Below, piece after piece: positions 1 to 7,174 of a stretch of 10,760 nucleotides of DNA (position 1 is the first letter of the stretch; every line of letters begins with the position of its first letter). The notes under the pieces are model-generated. The model was given only the letters and a program-made list of their open reading frames with translations. It was not told where the DNA came from and searched no databases. Where the stretch lies: contig CAJOEQ010000013.1 of the NCBI GenBank assembly GCA_905233515.1, positions 1 to 10,760 of the forward strand. The letters are read 5' to 3'. The DNA is from an uncultured Synergistales bacterium (GTDB lineage Bacteria; Synergistota; Synergistia; Synergistales; Aminobacteriaceae). A program made the translations under genes and the position numbers.

Positions 1-1
1 C

Positions 2-664
2 CCCGAGTGGAAAAACCGCAACAACTACATGGGCACTCACGAGATAGTCTGCTGGCCGAAAGTTAAGCTCGGAGATGATGTGTTCCACCTGTCGACGCAG
101 TTAATCGGCCTCATGAACAAGACAGACGCGAACAACGAGGATGTGCCCTACGAATCGCCGTCGAACAAGCTCCTGCAAATGAACGCCTGCGTAGTTGCGA
201 ACGGGAAAGAGGCAGATTTAGGCTTTGAGGAGGCCAATTACCTTAACGGTCAGGGGATAGTTACGGCCCTAAACTGGACTGGAGGCTGGCGAGCATGGGG
301 CAACAGGACGGGAGCATATCCTGCAAATACTGACGTGAAGGACGCTTTTATAGCAGTTCGACGCATGTTTGACTGGATAGGCAACGAGTTTATACTCACT
401 TTCTGGCAAAAAGTAGACAAGCCCATAACTAGACGATTGATTAAGACTATAGTAAATAGCTATAACATCAGATTAAACGGGTTAGCGGCGCGTGAGTATA
501 TTTTAGGCGGTAGAATTGAATTTCAGAGCGCAGAAAATGCAATGACTGATTTATTAGACGGGATTTTGAGATTTCATATTTATGTGAGTCCGCCCCCGCC
601 TGCAAGAGAGATAGTCGGAATTCTGGAATTTGATCCCGCTTATCTCAACAGCTTATTTGAGTAA
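2..664 (+). CDS. FI: Contractile tail sheath protein, C-terminal part (5' truncated by window edge)
   Basis: This is the sheath subunit that polymerises around the tail tube and contracts on infection. The reading frame is open from base 2, so the gene starts before the window and 220 residues are visible; the ATG at 29 is internal. The visible part matches the P2 FI type sheath C-terminus: a Trp/Gly-rich stretch (LNWTGGWRAWGNRTGAYP) followed by a segment with RRMFDWIGNEF, then a helix-rich end with FWQKVDKP, and ILEFDPAYL just before the end. Sheath C-termini of this type form the donor/acceptor strand network between subunits (family knowledge). The tail tube gene follows after 15 bases, the expected order. 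Base composition is clearly more G+C-rich in the first ~360 bases than after it. The family call is very safe; full length and start are unknown. Confidence 0.95.
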   Translation, partial: PEWKNRNNYMGTHEIVCWPKVKLGDDVFHLSTQLIGLMNKTDANNEDVPYESPSNKLLQMNACVVANGKEADLGFEEANYLNGQGIVTALNWTGGWRAWGNRTGAYPANTDVKDAFIAVRRMFDWIGNEFILTFWQKVDKPITRRLIKTIVNSYNIRLNGLAAREYILGGRIEFQSAENAMTDLLDGILRFHIYVSPPPPAREIVGILEFDPAYLNSLFE

Positions 665-679
665 GGCAGGTGCTAGACA

Positions 680-1204
680 ATGGCAAATATAATACCCGAA
701 AGAAGTATAAATTTTAAAGTTTATCTTGATGGCGAGGACTTACTCGGAGTTGCTGAAGGAAATTTTCCGAACCTTGAATCTATGACTAGTGAAGTCAAAG
801 GTGCAGGAATTGCAGGCACTATTGAAGATGTTGTACTCGGTCACTTCAATTCTATGACACTGAGTCTTACGTGGCGTACTACAACTGATGCATTTTTCAA
901 ATTGCAGGCTCATAGAACAAACAATCTCGACTTGTACGCAGCACTTCAGAATTACGATGCTGGCACAGGCGAATACAAAACATCACAGCTTCATGTCTTT
1001 GTGAAAGCAATCACGAAAACGAGCAATCTCGGAAATCTTGTAGTCGGCGACAGTATGGACACTCAAACGGAATTCGAGATCGTTTATATCAAGGTCGAAC
1101 TTGATGAGAAAGAACGCATAGAGATTGACAAAGTCAATTATATTCACAAAGTTGACGGAGAAGATATGCTTGCAGAAGTTCGTGTAGCTTTAGGCAAGGC
1201 ATAA
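680..1204 (+). CDS. FII: Major tail tube protein (P2 FII type)
   Basis: This is the tail tube subunit; stacked rings form the inner tube through which DNA passes. It has 174 residues, the usual size for the family (P2 FII is about 170). It has the typical N-terminus, a short IPERSINFKVYLDG strand, and then a mostly beta fold with the conserved feel of MTSEVKGAGIAG and a C-terminal HKVDGEDMLAEVR strand, as in P2-like tube proteins. The start is supported by an AGGCAGGTG ribosome site immediately after the sheath stop codon. It sits between sheath and chaperone genes, the canonical order sheath-tube-chaperone-tape measure. No anomalies seen. Confidence 0.95.
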   Translation: MANIIPERSINFKVYLDGEDLLGVAEGNFPNLESMTSEVKGAGIAGTIEDVVLGHFNSMTLSLTWRTTTDAFFKLQAHRTNNLDLYAALQNYDAGTGEYKTSQLHVFVKAITKTSNLGNLVVGDSMDTQTEFEIVYIKVELDEKERIEIDKVNYIHKVDGEDMLAEVRVALGKA

Positions 1205-1220
1205 ACAGGAGGGAAATTTT

Positions 1221-1556
1221 ATGAAGATTCAGCTCAGGAAAGCAATTAAGCATAAGGGACAAGATGTTGATATACTTGATATTCCGCTTGATGATTTAAC
1301 TGGTAATGATTTAATAGAGGTTGAAGAGAAAATTATCAGAACCGGAAATTTTGCGGCAGTAACGGATTTATCACGCGTCTATCTTATTTCAGTAGCAGCT
1401 AAGGCCGCGCATATACCCGTCGAAGCACTAAGAATGATGAATGCTCATGATTTTTCACGGGTAATCACTGAAGTACGAAATTTTTTGATAGCTACGGACT
1501 CAGAAGAGACAACAGAGACAACCGCAAATCCGGATATAGTCCCAGCAATATCTTAA
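1221..1556 (+). CDS. E: Tail assembly chaperone, short form (P2 gpE-like)
   Basis: Its position between tail tube and tape measure, its size (111 residues) and its charged helical content identify it as the short form of the tail assembly chaperone. This protein coats the tape measure during tail assembly and is absent from the virion (family knowledge). The N-terminus reads as beta strand plus acidic region (DILDIPLDDLTGNDLIEVEEKI), resembling gp41/gpE chaperones (Phage_TAC families). A strong AGGAGGG ribosome site lies 8 bases before the ATG. The last ~22 codons (TDSEETTETTANP and after) are low-complexity and Thr/Glu-rich, as expected for a tail that is bypassed when ribosomes shift at the T TTT TTG heptamer at 1481-1487. 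The function is inferred mainly from synteny; sequence identity to known E proteins cannot be judged by eye. Confidence 0.85.
   Translation: MKIQLRKAIKHKGQDVDILDIPLDDLTGNDLIEVEEKIIRTGNFAAVTDLSRVYLISVAAKAAHIPVEALRMMNAHDFSRVITEVRNFLIATDSEETTETTANPDIVPAIS
1481..1487 (+). other. Predicted -1 ribosomal frameshift site T TTT TTG
   Basis: The heptamer TTTTTTG lies in the chaperone frame as AA-T TTT TTG, a canonical X XXY YYZ slippery site. A -1 slip gives GAT as the next codon and enters a frame open up to 1714. The same T TTT TTG heptamer is the known shift site of P2 gene E. A 5-bp stem (GGACT at 1496-1500 with AGTCC at 1538-1542) begins 8 bases downstream and could act as a weak stimulator, but its 37-base loop makes it uncertain. 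Confidence 0.85.
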
Positions 1557-1717
1557 GACGGGTTGCAGTGAGACTCGCCCGCGCTGATACTTTCACGCCC
1601 ATAACAGTTTGGTTAAATATGAGATTAAGCGAATTATTTGACTGGGTTACGATAGTCAGCGATGAAGCGAAATTATTAGAACAGGAAATGGAAAAACGCA
1701 GCAAGAAAGGCAGGTGA
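1487..1717 (+). CDS. Tail assembly chaperone frameshift extension (E' part of E+E')
   Basis: This is the -1 frame downstream of the slippery heptamer. It is open from 1472 to the TGA at 1715-1717, a total of 76 codons after the shift, and would yield a fused chaperone of about 165 residues. The extension is rich in Arg, Asp and Asn at first. It ends in an amphipathic acidic/basic helix (MRLSELFDWVTIVSDEAK and a Lys/Arg-rich tail), typical of the T domain that recruits the tape measure in lambda GT and P2 E+E'. There is no ribosome site before the internal ATG at 1619, and the region would otherwise be an unexplained 171-base gap, so translation by frameshifting is favoured. Its stop falls inside the ribosome site (AGGTGA) of the tape measure gene, suggesting coupling. 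Confidence 0.85.
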   Translation, partial: DSYGLRRDNRDNRKSGYSPSNILRRVAVRLARADTFTPITVWLNMRLSELFDWVTIVSDEAKLLEQEMEKRSKKGR

Positions 1718-1727
1718 ATTTTGTAGA

Positions 1728-4700
1728 ATGGCTAAGGCAATGGAAATAGCTTTTGCGATCGGAGCAACTTTAACAGGAGGATTCAGCGGTGTATTTGGCA
1801 AAGCCGGACAAGCTCTGAGTCAATTACAGAAACAGAGTCAGACATTGCAGAAAACTTCAGGGCAAATCGGCGCATATCAGAAAATGCAGGGCGTTATGTC
1901 CCAGACAGCTGAAAAACTCAACGCAGCACGCGCAAGAGTTAAAGAGTTAGGGATTCAAATGCGCTCAACAAATACTCCGACGGCGGCACTCAAGAAAGAA
2001 TTTACAGCGGCAAATGTCGAAGCAAATCGGCTGATGGTCTCTCTAGGTAATCAAAGAAAAAAACTCGGAGAATTACGAACAGGATTAACTGAAGCAGGAG
2101 TTTCCACGAAAAATTTAGCTGGTGAACAAGCAAGACTCGCGCAACAATCCCAGAAAGTAGCCGACGCTCAAACGAGACTGCAAAATTCACGGGCTGCCCT
2201 TGCTGCAACAAAACAAAGTCTCTCATGGAATAACATTAAGAGCGATTTAATCACAGCAGCAGGCGCGGGGTATTCACTCTATAAACCTGTTAGTCAGGCG
2301 GCAGATTTTCAGCAAGCTATGGCAAGAGTTCAGGCTGTAGCTTTTACAGGTAAAGGCAAGACAGCAGAACAGCAGCAGGCCGACGCAGACGCACTCAAGC
2401 AATTATCAGAACAAGCTAGACAGCTCGGACGAGATACACAATATACGGCGACTCAAGCGGCACAATCTCAAGAAAATTTAGCGCGTGCAGGCTTCAAAGC
2501 GAATGAAATAATTTCAGCTATGCCGGGATTATTGAACATGGCAGCCGCTGAAGGGATGGACTTAGCAAATGCAGCTGATATTGCAGCCAGTACTTTACGA
2601 GGATTCGGTCTTGCGGCGGATCAATCAGGCAGAGTCGCCGATGTTCTTGCACAAATGAGCGCGGCAAGCAACACAAGTATTGCACTATTAGGCGAGTCTA
2701 TGAAATATGTTGCACCGGTCGCGGCAGGTTTGGGAGTATCAATTGAGGAAACTTCCGCAATGCTCGGAATTATGGCAAATGCAGGTATTAAAGGCTCTCA
2801 GGCTGGTACGGCGTTAAGGGCAGCTTTTAACAGGCTATCTAAAGAACCGAAGGCAGTAGAGAAGGCTTTAAGTGCTTTAGGGGTTGCAACACGCGACGCA
2901 CAAGGAAATTTGCGGAAAATGCCCGGACTCATGCAAGAATTAGCAGATAAAATGAAAAATATGGGTACCGGCGACCGAATGAAATATTTAACAAATATAT
3001 TTGGTCAGGAAGCAGCCGCCGGAATGCTCGCAGTTATGGACGCGTCAATAAACGGGACATTGAAATCTTATGAAAATTTAGGTCGAGAAGCAACCGGAGC
3101 TCTTGAGGCAATAGCTAAAATAAACAATGTGAAACTTGATACCTTTACACAAAGTGTGAGAGATATTTACCCGCTGGCAGAACGGCTCGGATTCTCATTC
3201 AATGAAGCAGGCGCAATGATGGGAGTAATGACAAAAGCAGGCTGGGAGAGTACTAATGCATTTCATACGCTCAATACTGCGTTTCAGCAATTCCTAAAAA
3301 ATCCTAAGCAGACCGAGAAAATATTTAAAGGAATCGGAATATCCCTCAAAGACGCTCAAGGAAAGATGAAAACTATGCCCGCTTTATTGCAGGAACTTTC
3401 TACAAAAATGAAGGGTATGAAGGACGCTGACCAGTTAAAAGCACTCATGAAAATTTTCGGAGAACAAGGCGCACCTGCAATACAAACTTTTTTAAAGGGA
3501 ATATTAGACGGTACTAATAAAGAATTCTTAGAAGCTGCTAAAAACGGAACTGGAGTCGCTAAAGATATGGCCGACGTAATGAATAACACAATGCGAGGGG
3601 CTATGACTCGTCTAGGTTCTGCGACTGAAAGTCTTATGATAGACATCGGTAATGTTTTATTGCCTACAGTTCAAAAGGCCGTTGATGTCTTTGCAGGTTG
3701 GACGGCTGGATTATCTGCACTTGCTCAGGAATATCCGACAGTTACAAAATGCATAGTGGGATTTGTAGCCGGTGTTGCCGCTCTCAAAGTCGGAATAACA
3801 GGACTAAAAATTGCATGGAATTTGACTAAATTACCATTCCAGACAGCACAAGTCGCGTTTGATTGGCTTAATGCGAAATTAATAGCTAATGGGCACGCGT
3901 CATTATTCGCAGCAGCAAAAACAAAAATTTTAGCAGGCACTCAGAAAGCATGGCAGCTAGTTATGAAGGGCGGAAGAAAATTATTAGATATAGGAAAACT
4001 CACGCTCTATTATGGTAAGCAAATTTTAATTACAACAGCGACTAAGGCATGGACGGCAGCTCAATGGCTATGGAACGCCGCACTAAATGCAAACCCTATC
4101 GGCTTAATAATTACGGCAATAGCAGGAGCAATCGCAATTGGTTACGCGCTTTATAAGAACTGGGACAAATTAAAAGCGTGGTGGAATTCTTGGACGATAA
4201 AAGATGTCTTTGCAGGCATAAAAGGTTTTGCAAAATCTGCGTATGACTGGGTTGTGCAGAAATGGAACGAGTTTTTTGCATTTTGGGATTCTTGGACATT
4301 ACCTGATATTTTCGCACCTGTTAAAGAATACGCGTCAAGTGCCTATAACTGGGTAAATCAAAAGTGGCAGGAATTCGCCGCATGGTGGGATACTGTATCG
4401 CTAAAAAATATTTTCCCTGAAAGTTTTTCGGGTATATTTGATTTCTTTACTAAAGATTTTGAGAGTATGAAGACTATGTTAAAAGGTCAATGGCAAACTC
4501 TAAAAAGTATCTTCACGCTTGATTTTGCCGGAATGTGGGACGGAATGCTTACAACTTTTGACGGTATTAAAGGCATGATAAAAAATCGCTTGGATGCTTT
4601 AATATCAATTTTCAAAAATATAAATTTCGGCGGGATATGGGACGGTCTTCTCTCAGGTTTTGTATCAGTATGTAGTGCAATAAAAAATACAATAGGTGAA

Positions 4701-5045
4701 GTAGTAGGATTTATAAAAGATAAGGTATTATGGATTGCAGATTCCTTAAAAGGTGCGGTTGATTGGACGCTCAGTTTAGTTGGTCTTGGTCCTGATGAGG
4801 CAGAAACACAGCAGCAAGCATTACAGGCTCAAGTCAAAGATATTACAGTTCTCAACAAAATGAGCGAAGGATTTGCAGACAGAGTCGCCGAAATGACAGC
4901 AGCGTGGCAGCCTTTCAAGGAATCACTGGGCGCAGGATTCACAGAAATTTTCACCACAATGCAAGGAGTCGCCGACAAAATTCGCGGTGTAACTATTCCT
5001 GCAATAAATGAACTTGTCAGCGCACCTAATGGCAGGCGGTCGTAA
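1728..5045 (+). CDS. Tail tape measure protein (main part, C-terminus in another frame)
   Basis: This is the tape measure that sets tail length and is ejected ahead of DNA. It has 1105 residues, TP901-type. In order: a short N-terminal motif (MEIAFAIGATLTGGFSG), a Gln/Lys-rich coiled coil at about 25-170, the TP901 core at about 185-650 containing two diverged copies of one module (starting near residues 335 and 487), and a hydrophobic stretch near 668-695. A classic membrane segment follows at about 787-812 (ANPIGLIITAIAGAIAIG then YKNWDKLKAWW). Next come Trp-anchored repeats with 34-residue spacing (WW818, FW852, WW886; W937 and W971). AGGTGA lies 10 bases before the ATG. The frame ends at APNGRRS-stop, whereas homologues usually continue into a Gly-rich FAEGG...VGEAGREAIIP end; exactly such a segment is present in the +1 frame just downstream. 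The gene may therefore be frameshifted or recoded. Confidence 0.93.
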   Translation: MAKAMEIAFAIGATLTGGFSGVFGKAGQALSQLQKQSQTLQKTSGQIGAYQKMQGVMSQTAEKLNAARARVKELGIQMRSTNTPTAALKKEFTAANVEANRLMVSLGNQRKKLGELRTGLTEAGVSTKNLAGEQARLAQQSQKVADAQTRLQNSRAALAATKQSLSWNNIKSDLITAAGAGYSLYKPVSQAADFQQAMARVQAVAFTGKGKTAEQQQADADALKQLSEQARQLGRDTQYTATQAAQSQENLARAGFKANEIISAMPGLLNMAAAEGMDLANAADIAASTLRGFGLAADQSGRVADVLAQMSAASNTSIALLGESMKYVAPVAAGLGVSIEETSAMLGIMANAGIKGSQAGTALRAAFNRLSKEPKAVEKALSALGVATRDAQGNLRKMPGLMQELADKMKNMGTGDRMKYLTNIFGQEAAAGMLAVMDASINGTLKSYENLGREATGALEAIAKINNVKLDTFTQSVRDIYPLAERLGFSFNEAGAMMGVMTKAGWESTNAFHTLNTAFQQFLKNPKQTEKIFKGIGISLKDAQGKMKTMPALLQELSTKMKGMKDADQLKALMKIFGEQGAPAIQTFLKGILDGTNKEFLEAAKNGTGVAKDMADVMNNTMRGAMTRLGSATESLMIDIGNVLLPTVQKAVDVFAGWTAGLSALAQEYPTVTKCIVGFVAGVAALKVGITGLKIAWNLTKLPFQTAQVAFDWLNAKLIANGHASLFAAAKTKILAGTQKAWQLVMKGGRKLLDIGKLTLYYGKQILITTATKAWTAAQWLWNAALNANPIGLIITAIAGAIAIGYALYKNWDKLKAWWNSWTIKDVFAGIKGFAKSAYDWVVQKWNEFFAFWDSWTLPDIFAPVKEYASSAYNWVNQKWQEFAAWWDTVSLKNIFPESFSGIFDFFTKDFESMKTMLKGQWQTLKSIFTLDFAGMWDGMLTTFDGIKGMIKNRLDALISIFKNINFGGIWDGLLSGFVSVCSAIKNTIGEVVGFIKDKVLWIADSLKGAVDWTLSLVGLGPDEAETQQQALQAQVKDITVLNKMSEGFADRVAEMTAAWQPFKESLGAGFTEIFTTMQGVADKIRGVTIPAINELVSAPNGRRS
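4179..4454 (+). repeat. 34-residue (102-base) Trp-anchored repeats inside the tape measure
   Basis: Tryptophan pairs at codons 4179, 4281 and 4383 are spaced exactly 102 bases. Units read WWNSWTIKDVFAGIK..SAYDWV.QKW.EF, FWDSWTLPDIFAPVK..SAYNWV.QKW.EF and WWDTVSLKNIF. The first two units are nearly identical in layout; the third degrades after its first half. A further Trp pair at codons 4536 and 4638 (FAGMWDGM and FGGIWDGL) is again 102 bases apart, in a different phase. Confidence 0.85.
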
Positions 5046-5367
5046 CAAGAGTCCGAGATTTGCAGAGGGCGGATTTATTGACGGAGAAACACAGGCGATT
5101 GTCGGTGAAGCTGGACGAGAGGCAATTATTCCAATTGAAAAACGTTCACGGGGGATTCCTTTATGGTTTGCGGCAGGTCGTGAAATGGGTTTAGCTTTTG
5201 GGAGTCCTATGACTAACAATAACAGCTCACAGACCGTGAATTTATCACCGAATATTCATATCACAGTCAACGGTGGCGAGGCAGGCATTGAAAACAAATT
5301 CAGGCAAATTGTCGAGGACGTATTAAGAAATCTTCAAGACGATATGCAGAGGGTGAGTTTCGCATGA
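5008..5367 (+). CDS. Displaced C-terminus of the tape measure protein (+1 frame)
   Basis: The protein reads RFAEGGFIDGETQAIVGEAG, then REAIIPIEKRSRGIPLWFAA, which is the standard C-terminal module of TP901-type tape measures. It lies in the +1 frame relative to the main part, and the two frames overlap at 5008-5045. Neither in-frame ATG (5008 or 5029) has a ribosome site, so independent initiation looks weak. Removing a single base near 5034 would join the frames as NGGGRNKSPRFAEGG, a natural Gly-rich linker, giving a protein of about 1,210 residues. Possible explanations are a sequencing or assembly error, a real inactivating indel, +1 recoding (a Shine-Dalgarno-like AGGCGG sits just before TCG TAA) or re-initiation. 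The stop overlaps the start of gene X (ATGA), so the 3' junction is intact. The start given is only the first possible ATG. Confidence 0.8.
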   Translation: MNLSAHLMAGGRNKSPRFAEGGFIDGETQAIVGEAGREAIIPIEKRSRGIPLWFAAGREMGLAFGSPMTNNNSSQTVNLSPNIHITVNGGEAGIENKFRQIVEDVLRNLQDDMQRVSFA

Positions 5368-5573
5368 GGACTTATCGAACACAGCAGGGCGACACTTGGG
5401 ATTTAATCGCGCTCAGGATGTATCCGAATTTAGGCGGAGAAAAGCTCACGGATATTTTACTCGACGCTAACCCAGCACATATTAAGACAGTGATTTTTCC
5501 TGCAAATGTAATTCTGAACGTGCCTGATGTCGATACGCCCATAATTGAGAATTTGCCAGCTTGGAAGAGGTGA
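5364..5573 (+). CDS. X: Tail protein X, LysM-like
   Basis: This is a 69-residue protein of the P2 gpX family (Phage_tail_X). These are LysM-like small proteins of the tail/baseplate hub that help the D-V spike complex and are thought to bind glycan or adapt the hub to the tube (family knowledge). The visible layout is YRTQQGDTWDLIALRMYP, then a central LLDANP and PANVILNVPDV at the end, which matches the family almost throughout: a QGDTWD start, an ANP in the middle and a hydrophobic 'P...L.VP' end. The ATG overlaps the preceding stop as ATGA, suggesting coupled translation. Gene D starts five bases after its stop. Confidence 0.9.
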   Translation: MRTYRTQQGDTWDLIALRMYPNLGGEKLTDILLDANPAHIKTVIFPANVILNVPDVDTPIIENLPAWKR

Positions 5574-5578
5574 GATAA

Positions 5579-6712
5579 ATGGATTCTCATCCTGCAAGAT
5601 ATGCAGAAGTTGTTATTATTTATGAAGGTAAAGACATATCGCGGGACATTGCGCCGTATTTGATTTCATTCAGTTACACAGATAATGCGAGCGACAAGGC
5701 CGATGATATTTCTATCACACTCGAAGATAAAGAGCGGCTATGGTGCAGCGACTGGTTTCCAACTAAGGGAGATACAATAAAAGCAAGTATTGTACTTCAT
5801 GACTGGGACGAGGCGAATAAAACGGAGTCTCTTCCTTGCGGCACGTTTGAAGTTGACCAAATAGAATGCTCCGGCCCTCCTAATCAAGTAAGCATTAAGG
5901 CAGTATCCACGCTCGTATCTAAGCCCATGAGGCAAGAGAAACACACTAAAGCATGGGAGAATACAAATTTATCGACGATTGCGGGCGATGTTGCGAATAA
6001 AAACGGACTAACTCTTTTCTGGGATTGTCCCGACGATCCTAAATTTGAGAGGCGCGATCAGGTGGAAGTTTCTGACCTAGAATTTCTTTCAGGACTTGCG
6101 CGTGATTATGGAATTGCCGTAAAAGTAACTGATACACAGCTTGTTTGCTACGACGAGGAAGAATATGAATCGCATGAGCCAGTCGGTGAGCTTTCATTCG
6201 GAGATAAGAAATTGCTTAAATGGAGCTTCTCAACAAAGACAAATGGGACTTATAAAGGCGCAAAGTTACAATATCATGATCCTGTGAAAAATAAGACTCT
6301 GGTATATGAGGGCGATGATGTTTACAGGGCAGAAGGTACAGGCCGGACGCTAGAAATTAATCAGAAAGCTGACAATCACGACGACGCTAAAAGAATTGCC
6401 GACAAAAGACTCAGAGACGCAAACAAGAAAGAAATTAGCGCAAATATTACGCTCATGGGAGATTTAAGATTTGTCGGAGCTAGTAATATCACTATTTCAG
6501 GATTTGGGAATTTCGACGGCGATTATGTTATCGAGAAAGCGACTCACAGTGTCGGTGATTCTTATACGACAAAATTAGATTTAAACATGGGCGGTGAGTC
6601 CAAGAAAGAAACACGCAGCAAGAAATTAGGCAAAAAATCAACGAGTCGGGGCGGAAAAGGGACAAATAAACCGCTCGTTTATACTGGGACTGACGTTTAC
6701 AAGGGGAGTTGA
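5579..6712 (+). CDS. D: Baseplate hub protein, late control D / gp27-like
   Basis: This is the baseplate hub protein D (P2 gpD, Phage_GPD family; 377 residues against about 390 in P2). A trimer of it forms the ring that joins the tube to the spike, equivalent to T4 gp27 (family knowledge). Features seen are an N-terminal beta region (VVIIYEGKDISRDIAPYL), the ISITLEDKERLW strand, a central LSTIAGDVANKNGL helix and VSDLEFLSGLARDYG, the diagnostic motif for this family. These are followed by ADNHDDAKRIADKRLRDANK and the GFGNFDGDYVIEKATH strand near the end. The last 50 residues are Lys/Gly/Ser-rich and probably flexible. A GAGGTGA site precedes the ATG. Gene V starts 4 bases after its stop. In P2, D was named for genetic effects on late transcription; that role is not implied here. 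Confidence 0.93.
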   Translation: MDSHPARYAEVVIIYEGKDISRDIAPYLISFSYTDNASDKADDISITLEDKERLWCSDWFPTKGDTIKASIVLHDWDEANKTESLPCGTFEVDQIECSGPPNQVSIKAVSTLVSKPMRQEKHTKAWENTNLSTIAGDVANKNGLTLFWDCPDDPKFERRDQVEVSDLEFLSGLARDYGIAVKVTDTQLVCYDEEEYESHEPVGELSFGDKKLLKWSFSTKTNGTYKGAKLQYHDPVKNKTLVYEGDDVYRAEGTGRTLEINQKADNHDDAKRIADKRLRDANKKEISANITLMGDLRFVGASNITISGFGNFDGDYVIEKATHSVGDSYTTKLDLNMGGESKKETRSKKLGKKSTSRGGKGTNKPLVYTGTDVYKGS

Positions 6713-6716
6713 CGAC

Positions 6717-7145
6717 ATGCCGAGCGAAAATACAGAACAAGGCGCACACGGGAGATTTGGTTATGTTTCGGCTTATGACGCAAAAAGACACATGGCAAGG
6801 ATTAAATTTCCAGATAAAGGAGATTTAATTTCGGCGTGGCTTCCTGTTGCAGTCTCGAACTCAAAGAAAAATCGCGATGAGGCACATTTAGACATCGGCG
6901 AACACGTTTATTGCAATATGATGGGCAACGGGTTAGAAATGGGAGTCGTGCTTTGTTCACTCTATGACGACACAAACAAGCCCCCCGCCGGAGATGCTGA
7001 CATTCGCAAGACGACTTATGACGACGGTACAGAGATAATTTATGACCGCAAGAATCACAAAATGCAAATTAACTGTGTCGGGGATATTGAGATACACGCC
7101 GATGGGAATATTAAGTTTACAGCTACGAGAATTGATTTAAATTAG
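6717..7145 (+). CDS. V: Baseplate assembly/spike protein V
   Basis: This is the P2 gpV / Mu gp45 type spike (Phage_base_V), which trimerises below the D hub. It has 142 residues. The N-terminal OB-fold part has GRFGYVSAYDAKRHMARIKFP and WLPVAVSNSKKN, then the GEHVYCNMMGNGLEMGVVLCSLYD core that marks the family. The C-terminus is a short beta-helix-like run (TTYDDGTEIIYDRKNHKMQI, then IEIHADGNIKFTATRIDLN). It is clearly shorter than P2 V (about 210 residues) and lacks an apex with His/Cys metal ligands. Those ligands would be supplied by the separate PAAR gene at 8900. The start lies 4 bases after the D stop with a GGGGAGTTGA ribosome site. It is the last gene before the terminator. Confidence 0.92.
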   Translation: MPSENTEQGAHGRFGYVSAYDAKRHMARIKFPDKGDLISAWLPVAVSNSKKNRDEAHLDIGEHVYCNMMGNGLEMGVVLCSLYDDTNKPPAGDADIRKTTYDDGTEIIYDRKNHKMQINCVGDIEIHADGNIKFTATRIDLN

Positions 7146-7174
7146 AGCCCCCTATTCAGAGGGCTATGTTTTTT
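7146..7174 (+). terminator. Rho-independent terminator after gene V
   Basis: The hairpin AGCCCCC-TATTCA-GAGGGCT has five outer pairs, one C-A mismatch and one more pair. It begins one base after the V stop and is followed by ATG and six T (7169-7174). It ends the sheath-to-V transcript, and its T run overlaps the end of hicB on the other strand. In the reverse direction there is no good T run, so it is best read as + strand only. Confidence 0.75.

Noticed and set aside
29..664. ATG at 29 as start of the sheath gene
   Set aside because: The frame is open to base 2 and the sequence is the middle of a sheath protein, so the ATG is internal.
1492..1704. Antisense 70-residue frame over the E' region
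   Set aside because: No family resemblance or ribosome site, and the sense strand is explained by the frameshift extension.
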